From contig SFFW01000006.1 in NCBI GenBank assembly GCA_004556755.1, forward strand, positions 1 through 64,000: a stretch of 64,000 bases of DNA. Reading direction: 5' to 3'. The translations under genes and the position numbers were made by a program. The notes beneath the pieces were generated by a model that saw only the letters and a program-made list of their open reading frames with translations, did no database searches and was not told where the DNA came from. Within the stretch, counting starts at the first letter, position 1, and each line of letters begins with the position of its first letter. The stretch comes from Clostridiales bacterium. GTDB taxonomy: Bacteria; Bacillota; Clostridia; Oscillospirales; Oscillospiraceae. Shown piece by piece: positions 1-7,482 of the stretch.

Positions 1-198
1 AAGGATATGCTTTGGTATTACAGCGGCGACGACTATTCCTACTCCGAGTTCGAGGATATGTGGAGCAGCATCGAGTACGACAAGGGCAAGGTCGTAAGCG
101 TTAAAGTCAGCATAAGCGGAAGCAGCGACTCATCTTCGAATACGTTTGACGTGCCGGTCATGTATTTTGACGGGCAGCGGACGACGCCGTCACGGTAG
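1..198 (+). CDS. C-terminal fragment of an unidentified protein
   Basis: The reading frame is open from the first base of the window, so this is the last 65 residues of a gene that starts upstream. The visible part is rich in Ser, Asp and Tyr (for example SISGSSDSSS) and shows no motif I recognise. It stops 17 bp before the end of the convergent dus gene, and I see no terminator hairpin between the two. Function unknown. Confidence 0.5.
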   Translation, partial: KDMLWYYSGDDYSYSEFEDMWSSIEYDKGKVVSVKVSISGSSDSSSNTFDVPVMYFDGQRTTPSR

Positions 199-214
199 GA
201 GTAAATTTCGCTGT

Positions 215-1168
215 TCAATTTATAAATCCCGCATTCGTGCGGACGGGGTGGGTAAAGATCGTGGAGACGGCGGACAGATAGTCCGACACGGTCTGCGATT
301 TTTTGATAGCCTTCAGGGGCTTTGGTGCATCCTCGAATGAGCAGCCGAGGTATGTCCACAGCTCCTTCATGTGCAGAAGCAGCGGCTTTTCACAGCCGAT
401 GCGCTCCTTGCAGAGCGCAAAAAGCTCGTCATGGAAGCAGCGCAGACGCTCGGCAAGGAGTGCAGCGCCGCCGCTTATCTCGCCGATGAGCGCCGGATTT
501 GCCGCAAGACCCCGACCGAGCATTATTGCCTGCGTTTCGGGGTAGGCGGAAAGAAGCCTTTCGGCGCTCGGCGCATCGAAAATGTCGCCGTTATAGCACA
601 GCGGTGCACGGCAGACCCGCAGCGCCGTCTCCCACGCCGAGAGGTCGGGCGCACCCTTATACTGCTGCGTGCGGACACGGCAGTGGATGCAAAGCTCCTT
701 TATCGGGTAGTCGTTAAATATCTCCGCAAGTCGGGAAAATTCATCGGCGCCGCTTGAGCCGATACGGGTCTTTATCGAGATCCGCACTGCCGAGCCTTCA
801 AAAATGCCGTCTAAAAATTTGCGCAGCAGCTCCGTATCCTCAAGCATTCCGCTGCCCTTTTTCTTTGCGGTCACGGTGCCGGACGGACAGCCGAGGTTCA
901 GATTCACCTCACCGTAGCCCATGGCGGCAAGCTCCCCCGCCGCCCAGACGAAGTCGGGCGCACTTGCACACAGAAGCTGCGGCACGAGCGTTATCCCGAC
1001 GTTGTTCTCCGGCAGCACCTCACGCAGCTCCTTGGGCGTAAGCCGATGCGTCGCCGTGGGCGAGAGAAAGGGGGTGTAGTATGCGTCCGCCGGGGTGAAA
1101 AATTTGCTGTGTACCTGCCGGAAGTCACGGTCGGTGACGCCCTGCATCGGAGCGGATGTAAGCCTCAT
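215..1168 (-). CDS. dus: tRNA-dihydrouridine synthase family protein
   Basis: A 317-residue flavoenzyme of the Dus family, which reduces specific uridines of tRNA to dihydrouridine using FMN and NADPH. Family marks in order: APMQGVTDRDFR near the N-terminus (FMN-binding loop), NLGCPSGTVTAKKKGSG around residues 90-110 with the catalytic Cys, CIHCRVRTQQYKG near residue 160, NGDIF, then MLGRGLAANP near residue 220. The ATG start is preceded by a GGGAGA ribosome binding site. It lies 50 bp downstream of the minus-strand GTPase pair, but a terminator hairpin separates them, so it may depend on read-through or on a promoter I did not find. Which uridine is modified cannot be told from the sequence. 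Confidence 0.9.
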   Translation of the reverse strand: MRLTSAPMQGVTDRDFRQVHSKFFTPADAYYTPFLSPTATHRLTPKELREVLPENNVGITLVPQLLCASAPDFVWAAGELAAMGYGEVNLNLGCPSGTVTAKKKGSGMLEDTELLRKFLDGIFEGSAVRISIKTRIGSSGADEFSRLAEIFNDYPIKELCIHCRVRTQQYKGAPDLSAWETALRVCRAPLCYNGDIFDAPSAERLLSAYPETQAIMLGRGLAANPALIGEISGGAALLAERLRCFHDELFALCKERIGCEKPLLLHMKELWTYLGCSFEDAPKPLKAIKKSQTVSDYLSAVSTIFTHPVRTNAGFIN

Positions 1169-1185
1169 TTGTATATCTCCCGTCT

Positions 1186-1212
1186 AAAAAAGCCGTCGCA
1201 GGACGGCTTTTT
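1186..1212 (-). terminator. intrinsic terminator after the GTPase pair
   Basis: Stem AAGCCGTC / GACGGCTT with a GCAG loop and A/T runs on both sides, so it could work in either direction. It sits just past the stop of the GTPase-DUF1980 gene and before dus, both on the minus strand. Confidence 0.8.
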
Positions 1213-1217
1213 GATGT

Positions 1218-2174
1218 TTAATAGAAGGTCGCAACGGGGTTTTCCGGCACATCGCAGGGTTCGTCCGAGATGAAGGTCAGGACGGGACCCTTTCTGCCGT
1301 ACGCCATGTTGAACTTGTAATTTATGCGTGCGGTGAGGATGTGCCACGAGTCGCCCACGATGTCGTCGGCGCCGTCCCACTTGCAGATAAGGCCCGCAAA
1401 CTGGATGTCCTCGGCGCAGCACGCCATGACGTGTCGTCCGACGATGAAGCTGCCCGCCGGGATCTTTTTGCGCTTTAAGTAGCGGCATTTGAAGCGAAGC
1501 ACCTTGTTTTCGTACTTTTTCGGCTCCTCGGACATATCACGGTACCACACGGCATAGTCGTCGTCGCCGATCTCGACGACGTCGGCATTGAGGTCGAAGG
1601 GGAGCGGGTCCTCGATGTCGTCGTAGCTGACCTTGCCGCCGACGTACTCGTAGGCGATGTCGCAGCGGCGGGATGCGCCCCTGACTATCTTGTGCAGCTT
1701 CATCTTGTCGATGCCGTCGTTGTAGCGATTGAACACCGCAAGCTCTGCGCTTTTCAGCTTGTCGTAAACGAGCTGGCGCATATTGTCGTTGTAGCTTATG
1801 AAGCTGCGGGCGTCGGCAAACATGAACTCCTGATACACGACCCAGCCCTCCGGCAGGGCGTTGTACAGCTCGTCAAGCAGCCACATTCCGTTGTACTCGA
1901 TGACCACTCGCTCGCAGCTGTTTTCGGAAAGCCAAGTGCGGAGGTTCTGACGGGTGAGGTCCTCAAGCCCGTCGAGCACACGGATGAACACCGAAGGGGA
2001 GGCGAACTGGTCGGGCTCGTACTCCTCCTCGCCCTCCTCGCAGACGAGCAGAAGGGTGCGTTCGCCGTTGTTGAAGCGCTTGTCCTCAAGCGTTTCCTGT
2101 ATGAATTTCGTTTTTCCCGATTCGAGGAAGCCCGTAAACAGGTATACGGGAACGTCGTTTCTTTTCTCAGCCAA
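1218..2174 (-). CDS. CobW-like P-loop protein fused to a DUF1980/YcgQ-like C-terminal domain
   Basis: 318 residues. The N-terminal part is a CobW/COG0523-type P-loop domain with Walker A GFLESGKT at residues 15-22, but it lacks the CxCC metal motif found in its neighbour. The C-terminal 120 residues, containing FIVGRHVMACCAEDIQFAGL with a Cys-Cys pair, resemble the C-terminal domain of B. subtilis YcgQ (DUF1980), a partner of the YcgR permease in a Zur-regulated locus. The start is a TTG that overlaps the end of the upstream GTPase gene by 8 bp, so the two are translationally coupled. I infer a role in metal (probably zinc) handling. No permease gene is visible nearby. Confidence 0.75.
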   Translation of the reverse strand: MAEKRNDVPVYLFTGFLESGKTKFIQETLEDKRFNNGERTLLLVCEEGEEEYEPDQFASPSVFIRVLDGLEDLTRQNLRTWLSENSCERVVIEYNGMWLLDELYNALPEGWVVYQEFMFADARSFISYNDNMRQLVYDKLKSAELAVFNRYNDGIDKMKLHKIVRGASRRCDIAYEYVGGKVSYDDIEDPLPFDLNADVVEIGDDDYAVWYRDMSEEPKKYENKVLRFKCRYLKRKKIPAGSFIVGRHVMACCAEDIQFAGLICKWDGADDIVGDSWHILTARINYKFNMAYGRKGPVLTFISDEPCDVPENPVATFY

Positions 2175-3270
2175 TACCGAACAGCTCCCTTATCGCCTGC
2201 TCCTTGATGCCGGAGCCGATGACGCAGATTCTTCCCGTGACGGCGGCGCCGCCGGAGCGGATGTCCGCCTCGCCGGGGACGTAGTCGAAGTACACCCAAT
2301 CGCCTTCGCCGGAATCGACGAAGCCCTTTGCACGCAGAACGGTGCCGTACTTTTCGGTGTCGTCGAGCTGGGTGAGGATGTCCTTTATCTTGGCTGCGCT
2401 GAACTTTGCGGGGGTCTCGCAGCCCCAGGAGGTAAACACCTCGTCGGCGTGGTGGTGATGCTCGTGGTCGTGATCGTGGTCACAACCGCAGCCGCAATGC
2501 TCGCCGTGTTCGTGGTCGTGATCGTGATGATGGTCATGGTCATGGTGATGCTCGTGCTCGTGGTCATGCTCATGGTCATGGTCGTGGTCATGGTCGTGGT
2601 CATGGTCGTGACCGCAGCCGCAATGACCGTGATTGGTCTCACGCACCTGACGGCTCATCTCCTGGATTGCGGTGGAGAGGGTGTCGGTGCGGCGGACGGC
2701 GTCCATAAGCTGCTCGCCGCTGAGCTGATCCCAAGGCGTGCTGATGACGGCTGCGTTGGGGTTGAGCTGAGTTAGGAGAGCGCTTGCGGCGACGACCTTG
2801 CCGTCGGAGGTGGAGTCCGTGCGGCTGAGGACGATGATGTCCGCATTGCAGACCTGGTCGTTGAAGAATTCGCCGAAGTTGCGAACGTACATACGGCACT
2901 TGCCGGCATCGACGACGGTAATCTTGCTGCCGATGACGGCGCCGGGAACGCCGGACACCGCCTTCGCAACGTCGGAAAGCTTGCCGACGCCGGACGGCTC
3001 GATGAGGATGCGGTCGGGAGCATAGTCCTCGATGACCTGATTGAGCGCCTTGGTGAAGTCGCCGACGAGGGTGCAGCAGATGCAGCCGGAATTCATTTCG
3101 GTTATCTCGACACCTGCGTCCTTGAGGAAGCCGCCGTCAACGGCGATCTCGCCGAATTCGTTTTCGATAAGCACGAGCTTTTCGCCCTTGTAGCCCTCTT
3201 TGATGAGCTTGCGGATAAGCGTCGTCTTGCCTGCTCCGAGAAAGCCGGAGAAAATATCAATTTTTGTCAA
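2167..3270 (-). CDS. COG0523 (CobW/ZNG-type) GTPase with long His-rich metal-binding stretch
   Basis: 367 residues. Walker A GFLGAGKTT is at residues 9-17, the family metal motif CICC at 63-66, and EPSGVG at 91-96. Residues 214-275 form a low-complexity His/Asp/Glu stretch with interspersed CGCG pairs, coded by repeats of a 6-bp unit, followed by a CobW C-terminal domain. COG0523 proteins are GTP-driven metal chaperones; His-rich members are usually linked to zinc. The usual NKxD guanine-specificity motif appears as SRTD (about residue 149), which is odd. The start is TTG with a GGAGG site 9 bp upstream and a good sigma-A type promoter before it. I see no convincing Zur box. First gene of a two-gene operon with the DUF1980 fusion. 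Confidence 0.88.
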   Translation of the reverse strand: MTKIDIFSGFLGAGKTTLIRKLIKEGYKGEKLVLIENEFGEIAVDGGFLKDAGVEITEMNSGCICCTLVGDFTKALNQVIEDYAPDRILIEPSGVGKLSDVAKAVSGVPGAVIGSKITVVDAGKCRMYVRNFGEFFNDQVCNADIIVLSRTDSTSDGKVVAASALLTQLNPNAAVISTPWDQLSGEQLMDAVRRTDTLSTAIQEMSRQVRETNHGHCGCGHDHDHDHDHDHDHEHDHEHEHHHDHDHHHDHDHEHGEHCGCGCDHDHDHEHHHHADEVFTSWGCETPAKFSAAKIKDILTQLDDTEKYGTVLRAKGFVDSGEGDWVYFDYVPGEADIRSGGAAVTGRICVIGSGIKEQAIRELFGIG

Positions 3271-3306
3271 GGTAAATTACCTCCAGTCAATTTTATCTAA
3301 CACATT

Positions 3307-3334
3307 ATTATAACACAAATTATGACTTTTTCAA
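3307..3334 (-). promoter_or_regulatory. sigma-A type promoter of the COG0523 operon
   Basis: On the minus strand, -35 TTGAAA, 16-bp spacer, -10 TATAAT, about 36 bp upstream of the TTG start codon. The AT-rich surroundings contrast with the GC-rich coding DNA. Confidence 0.7.
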
Positions 3335-3479
3335 CAGGGGCAAAGAGTCTTGTTCCGTGCGTTTGCACCGGCTTGTGGCGCATGAGGGGAGGTAAACACA
3401 AGATGTAGGGGCGTGGGGGCATCTTGCCGAAATGCACAAAAAGAGCGCAAAAAATTCTGCAAAAAGGACGAATTTTTCC
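3335..3479. other. intergenic stretch with no recognised feature
   Basis: The space between the divergent COG0523 promoter and the ribosomal operon promoter. I see no credible reading frame, RNA gene or strong hairpin. The last 50 bp become A-rich, as is common upstream of strong promoters (possible UP element). Confidence 0.4.
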
Positions 3480-3508
3480 TTGACATGTATAAATTTATTT
3501 GTTATTCT
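3480..3508 (+). promoter_or_regulatory. main promoter of the S10-spc-alpha operon
   Basis: Consensus -35 TTGACA, 17-bp spacer, -10 TATTCT, with an A-rich tract just upstream. Transcription would start near base 3515, about 290 nt before rpsJ, leaving a long leader. Confidence 0.85.
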
Positions 3509-3514
3509 ATGAGG

Positions 3515-3807
3515 GCGCCTGTGAGTTGCTAATGGGCGTATTATGCGATGAAGCGGGAGATTGCTCGAAATCGAGGTAACTTCCGTGGAGTATGTCCGGT
3601 GCCGCAAGGCACATGATCGGGCGGCTGAAGCATTTCGTACACGGCGTATATCGTCTGTACCGCTGAGCGACCGGCAAAAAAGCCGGTTTGTTTTTCGGAC
3701 AGAGCCTGATACGCACGGCAGAGTGTACGTCAAAAAGCTTCATCCGTACGGGACGAAGGCGGGACCCAATGCCGCCGAAAATTCAGTACGAAAAAGGAGA
3801 AAAACAA
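3515..3807 (+). promoter_or_regulatory. long structured leader of the ribosomal operon
   Basis: About 290 nt without a plausible gene. It contains a hairpin GTGCC-GCAA-GGCAC (3599-3612, GNRA loop) and a terminator-like hairpin (3670-3695). The segment CCGGT at 3596-3600 is complementary to ACCGG at 3670-3674, the 5' arm of that terminator, so an alternative anti-terminator pairing is possible. Ribosomal protein operons are often autoregulated through such leaders (L4 in the S10 operon of E. coli). Which protein, if any, binds here is unknown. An AAGGAGA site precedes rpsJ. Confidence 0.55.
3670..3695 (+). terminator. terminator-like hairpin inside the S10 leader (possible attenuator)
   Basis: Six-base-pair stem ACCGGC / GCCGGT with an A6 loop, followed directly by TTTGTTTTT. 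It lies about 155 nt after the predicted transcription start and 110 nt before rpsJ, a position typical of an attenuator. Confidence 0.6.
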
Positions 3808-4122
3808 ATGGCAAGCAACAAAAACATGATCCGCATCCGCCTCAAGGCGTACGATCACCAGCTCATCGACAAGGCAGCAGAGACCATCGTTGAGACCGCA
3901 AAGCGTACCGACGCAAAGGTCTCCGGCCCCATCCCCCTGCCCACCAAGACCGAGATCGTTACCATCCTGCGTGCAGTCCACAAGTACAAGGACAGCCGCG
4001 AACAGTTTGAGCGCCGCACCCACAAGCGCCTCATCGACATCGTAAGCCCCACTCAGAAGACCGTTGAGGCTCTTATGTCCCTTGAGCTGCCTGCAGGCGT
4101 CGAGATCGAGATCAAGCTGTAA
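3808..4122 (+). CDS. rpsJ: 30S ribosomal protein S10
   Basis: 104 residues, the usual length. S10 binds the 30S head and also acts as NusE in antitermination. Recognised by IRIRLKAYDHQLID near the N-terminus, GPIPLPTK in the middle and THKRLIDIVSP near residue 70. The ATG chosen has an AAGGAGA site 6 bp upstream; a longer in-frame extension upstream is leader sequence. First gene of the ribosomal operon, separated from rplC by an unusually long 171-nt spacer. Confidence 0.97.
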   Translation: MASNKNMIRIRLKAYDHQLIDKAAETIVETAKRTDAKVSGPIPLPTKTEIVTILRAVHKYKDSREQFERRTHKRLIDIVSPTQKTVEALMSLELPAGVEIEIKL

Positions 4123-4293
4123 TCCCCGCAGAAAAGGTAAGGCGTATACCTTATTAAATAAAACGCAGCGACCCAAATCAATTTATGAACGACCCATTGT
4201 CCGTAGCTTGCGAATACGGACGGGTTAAGTTGCCAGCCTCTGACCGCTTGGCGAGTCAAGCGAGGTAACCAATAACCGAAGGAGGAAAAAATA
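4123..4293 (+). promoter_or_regulatory. structured spacer between rpsJ and rplC
   Basis: 171 nt in an operon where most spacers are 10-20 nt. Hairpin 1 is GTCCGTA (4199-4205) with TACGGAC (4215-4221), extended by ACCC (4192-4195) with GGGT (4222-4225). Hairpin 2 is CGCTTG (4245-4250) with CAAGCG (4257-4262), enclosed by GTTGCC (4229-4234) with GGTAAC (4264-4269). A GGAGG site follows at 4281. I see no promoter and no terminator U-run. A binding or processing site is possible but unproven. Confidence 0.5.
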
Positions 4294-5022
4294 ATGAAGA
4301 AAGCCATTATCGGCAAGAAGGTCGGCATGACGCAGATCTTCGACGAGATGGGCAAGGTCATTCCCGTAACGGTCATCGAGGCCGGTCCCTGCACCGTAAC
4401 CCAGAAGAAGACCGTCGAGAAGGAAGGCTACAACGCTGTCCAGCTCGGTTACGAAGAGGTAGCTGAAAAGAAGCTCTCCAAGCCCGAAGCAGGTCACCTG
4501 AAGAAGGCGGGAGTAGGCATGATGAAGCACCTCAAGGAGTTCAAGCTTGAGAACGTAGCCGAGATGAACGTCGGCGACGTACTCAAGGCGGACGTTTTCG
4601 CAGAAGGCGAGAAGGTCGACGTCACCGGCATCAGCAAGGGCCACGGCTACGCAGGCGTTATCAAGCGCCACGGCGCACAGCGCACCCCGATGAGCCACGG
4701 CGGCGGTCCTGTCCACCGTCATGCAGGCTCCATGGGCTCCAGCACCGACCCCAGCCGCATCTTCAAGGGCAAGATCGGCGCAGGTCACATGGGCGTTGAG
4801 CAGGTCACCGTCGAGAATCTTGACGTTGTCAAGGTCGATCCCGAACTGAACATGCTCGTTATAAGAGGCGCAGTCCCCGGTCCCAAGGGCGGTCTTGTTT
4901 ACATCAAGAGCACCGCAAAGAAGGCACCCGTCAAGAAGGGCGAGGGCGCCGGCATCAGCCTCAACCCGCAGAAGGCATCTGCACGTGTCAATCCGCAGAA
5001 GGCTTCCGCAAGGAACAAGTAA
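4294..5022 (+). CDS. rplC: 50S ribosomal protein L3
   Basis: 242 residues, about 30 longer than B. subtilis L3. The core is complete: KKVGMTQIFDEMGKVIPVTVIEA at the start, then VTGISKGHGYAGVIKRHG and the conserved MSHGGGPVHRHAGSMG loop that reaches the peptidyl transferase centre. The extra C-terminal tail is basic and carries an exact tandem repeat of NPQKASAR. Starts with ATG after GGAGG. Spaced 19 bp from rplD. Confidence 0.97.
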   Translation: MKKAIIGKKVGMTQIFDEMGKVIPVTVIEAGPCTVTQKKTVEKEGYNAVQLGYEEVAEKKLSKPEAGHLKKAGVGMMKHLKEFKLENVAEMNVGDVLKADVFAEGEKVDVTGISKGHGYAGVIKRHGAQRTPMSHGGGPVHRHAGSMGSSTDPSRIFKGKIGAGHMGVEQVTVENLDVVKVDPELNMLVIRGAVPGPKGGLVYIKSTAKKAPVKKGEGAGISLNPQKASARVNPQKASARNK

Positions 5023-5041
5023 GGAAAGGAGAGTATCTTAA

Positions 5042-5665
5042 ATGCCTAAAGCTAACGTTTACAATATGGCAGGCGAAAAGGTCGGCGAGATCGAGCTCTC
5101 CGCAGCCGTTTTCGGTATTGAGCCGAACAAGTCTGTCCTTCACGATTCCGTCAAGAATCATCTGGCAAACTGCCGTCAGGGCACCCAGAGCGCACTCACC
5201 AAGGGCGAGGTTTCCTACACCACCGCAAAGCCGTGGCGTCAGAAGGGCACCGGCCGTGCCCGTGCAGGCTACAAGGGTTCTCCCGTGTGGACTCACGGCG
5301 GCGTAGCCTTTGCTCCCAAGCCCCGTGATTACAGCTACACCCTCAACAAGAAGGTGAAGCGCCTTGCAATGAAGAGCGCTCTCTCCGCAAAGGCAGCCGA
5401 GGACGAGATCATCGTCATCGACGGTCTGAAGGTCGAAGAGATCAAGACCAAGGCTTTCAAGGGCTTCCTTGACAAGCTGGGCGTAACCGGCAAGGCACTC
5501 GTCGTCACCGAGAACGTTGACGAGAAGGTAGTGAAGTCCGCCCGCAATATCGCAGGCATCAGCACCACCATCGCAACGATCCTCAGCCCCTATATGATTC
5601 TCAACAACCGCAAGATCGTTGTCGATAAGGCGGCGCTTGCAAAGATCGAGGAGGTGTACGCCTGA
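5042..5665 (+). CDS. rplD: 50S ribosomal protein L4
   Basis: 207 residues, the usual length. L4 lines the exit tunnel and in several bacteria also represses the S10 operon. The signature WRQKGTGRARAG lies near residue 65 and is followed by the P-V-W-x-H-G-G loop. The C-terminal part ends in LAKIEEVYA. Preceded by AGGAGA; its stop overlaps the ATG of rplW (TGATG), so the two are translationally coupled. Confidence 0.97.
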   Translation: MPKANVYNMAGEKVGEIELSAAVFGIEPNKSVLHDSVKNHLANCRQGTQSALTKGEVSYTTAKPWRQKGTGRARAGYKGSPVWTHGGVAFAPKPRDYSYTLNKKVKRLAMKSALSAKAAEDEIIVIDGLKVEEIKTKAFKGFLDKLGVTGKALVVTENVDEKVVKSARNIAGISTTIATILSPYMILNNRKIVVDKAALAKIEEVYA

Positions 5666-5961
5666 TGAGAACCGCTTATGATATAGTCATTCGCCCCATC
5701 ATCACCGAGCAGTCCATGGAAGACCTGGACATCAAGAAGTACGCTTTTGAGGTTGCGAAGGACGCAAACAAGATAGAAATCAAGAAGGCCGTTGAGGAGA
5801 TCTTTGACGTAACCGTCATCAAGGTCACCACCAGCCATGTCCGCGGCAAGGCAAAGCGCCAGGGCGCATACCCCGCAGGCAAGACCGCCTCTTGGAAGAA
5901 AGCCGTCGTAAAGCTCAGTGAGGATTCCAAGAACATCGAGCTTTTTGAAGGCATGGCATAA
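5665..5961 (+). CDS. rplW: 50S ribosomal protein L23
   Basis: 98 residues, normal for the family. L23 sits at the exit of the peptide tunnel and docks trigger factor and SRP. Recognised by YDIVIRPIITEQSM at the N-terminus, KYAFEVAKDANKIEIKKAVE and the basic loop GKAKRQG. The start overlaps the rplD stop codon. Confidence 0.96.
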   Translation: MRTAYDIVIRPIITEQSMEDLDIKKYAFEVAKDANKIEIKKAVEEIFDVTVIKVTTSHVRGKAKRQGAYPAGKTASWKKAVVKLSEDSKNIELFEGMA

Positions 5962-5977
5962 GGGGAGGTAAAAGAGA

Positions 5978-6814
5978 ATGTCTATTAAAACTTACAGACC
6001 TACCACTCCTGCCCGCAGGCAGATGACCGTTTCCGGCTTTGACGGTGTTGATAAGCACGCAAGGCCCGAGAAGAAGCTGGTCGAGGTCCTCAAAAAGAAT
6101 TCCGGCCGCAACAGCTACGGTCGCATCACCGTTCGCCATAAGGGCGGCGGCAACCGTCAGAAGTACCGTGTCATCGACTTCAAGCGCAATAAGCTGGATG
6201 TCGAGGGCGAGGTCCTCCGCCTTGAGTACGACCCCAACCGCAGCGCATTCATCGCACTTGTCGAGTACGCTGACGGCGAGCGTCGTTACATCCTGGCTCC
6301 CGTCGGACTCAAGACCGGCGACAAGGTAGTCGCAGGCGCAGCTTCCGACATCAAGCCCGGCAATGCTCTGCCTCTGGCAAACATTCCCGTAGGTACCGTT
6401 ATCCACAACATCGAGCTTTACCCCGGCAAAGGCGCACAGCTCGTTCGTTCCGCAGGCGTCGCAGCACAGCTGATGGCGAAGGAGAACGGCATGGCTACCG
6501 TCCGTCTGCCCTCCGGCGAGTATCGCAAGATCCGCATGGACTGCATGGCGACCATCGGTCAGGTCGGCAATGTCGATCACTCCAACATCTCCATCGGTAA
6601 GGCAGGCCGCAAACGTCACATGGGCATCCGTCCCACTGTCCGCGGCTCCGTCATGAACCCCTGTGACCACCCCCACGGCGGCGGCGAAGGCAAGTCCCCC
6701 GTCGGACGTCCCGGCCCTGTAACTCCCTGGGGCAAGCCCGCACTTGGATACAAGACCCGCAAGACTAAGAACCGCACCGATAAGTTCATAGTCAAGCGCC
6801 GCAACGCTAAGTAA
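5978..6814 (+). CDS. rplB: 50S ribosomal protein L2
   Basis: 278 residues, normal length. L2 is required for subunit joining and peptidyl transfer. Signatures: TPARRQMTVSGFD near the start, GRITVRHKGGGNRQKYRVID, and the conserved C-terminal NPCDHPHGGGEGKSPVGR carrying the histidine implicated in catalysis. GGAGG precedes the ATG. Confidence 0.98.
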   Translation: MSIKTYRPTTPARRQMTVSGFDGVDKHARPEKKLVEVLKKNSGRNSYGRITVRHKGGGNRQKYRVIDFKRNKLDVEGEVLRLEYDPNRSAFIALVEYADGERRYILAPVGLKTGDKVVAGAASDIKPGNALPLANIPVGTVIHNIELYPGKGAQLVRSAGVAAQLMAKENGMATVRLPSGEYRKIRMDCMATIGQVGNVDHSNISIGKAGRKRHMGIRPTVRGSVMNPCDHPHGGGEGKSPVGRPGPVTPWGKPALGYKTRKTKNRTDKFIVKRRNAK

Positions 6815-6830
6815 GGAGGGAAAGAAGTAA

Positions 6831-7103
6831 ATGAGCAGAAGCATTAAAAAAGGACCCTTCGCAGCTCCCGAGCTCCTGAAGAGAATCGACGAAATGAATA
6901 AGAAGGGCGAGAAGAAGGTTCTCAAGACCTGGAGCCGTGCCACTACTATCTTCCCGTCCTTTGTAGGACACACCATCGCAGTCCACGACGGCCGCCGTCA
7001 CGTTCCCGTGTACGTCACCGAGGACATGGTCGGACACAAGCTCGGCGAGTTTGCTCCCACCAGAACCTTCCGTGGTCATGCAGGCAGCAAGACCGGCAAG
7101 TAA
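6831..7103 (+). CDS. rpsS: 30S ribosomal protein S19
   Basis: 90 residues. S19 binds the 30S head with S13. Starts MSRSIKKGPF and contains TWSRATTIFPSFVGHTIAVH and the C-terminal GEFAPTRTFRGHAG. GGAGG lies upstream; 14 bp separate it from rplV. Confidence 0.97.
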   Translation: MSRSIKKGPFAAPELLKRIDEMNKKGEKKVLKTWSRATTIFPSFVGHTIAVHDGRRHVPVYVTEDMVGHKLGEFAPTRTFRGHAGSKTGK

Positions 7104-7117
7104 GGAGGAGATAAAAC

Positions 7118-7465
7118 ATGGACGAAAAGAAAATGGCAAGAGCGGAAGTCAAGTACGCTCGTATATCTCCCCGCAAGGTTCAGATCATCTGCGATATGAT
7201 CAGAGGCAAGGATACCAACGTCGCAATGGCACTTATGGAGCATACTCCCAAGGCCGGCTGCGAATATATGGTAAAGCTTCTCAAGAGCGCCTGCGCAAAT
7301 GCGGAGAACAACTTTGAGATGGACCCCGAAAAGCTCTACGTCGCTCAGGTTTACGCAACCGGCGGCCCCATCCTGAAGAGGGGCAGACCCAGAGCTCGTG
7401 GCAGTATGTACCGCATCAACAAGCGCACCAGCCACATCACTCTTTGCGTGGCTGAGAAAGAATAA
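7118..7465 (+). CDS. rplV: 50S ribosomal protein L22
   Basis: 115 residues, within the family range. L22 lines the peptide tunnel. Recognised by KYARISPRKVQIICDMIRG, the LKSACANAENN segment and the beta-hairpin RGRPRARGSMYRINKRTSHI (written here to its limit), the loop where macrolide-resistance changes occur in other bacteria. ATG follows AGGAGG. Confidence 0.97.
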   Translation: MDEKKMARAEVKYARISPRKVQIICDMIRGKDTNVAMALMEHTPKAGCEYMVKLLKSACANAENNFEMDPEKLYVAQVYATGGPILKRGRPRARGSMYRINKRTSHITLCVAEKE

Positions 7466-7482
7466 GGGAGGAGGCAGAATAA

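Noticed and set aside
1954..2775. A plus-strand frame rich in Val/Met opposite the His-rich GTPase
   Set aside because: It is the complement of the His/Asp codon repeat and has no independent support.
3271..3334. Zur operator before the COG0523 operon
   Set aside because: The AT-rich promoter region has no inverted repeat close to the known Bacillus Zur box.
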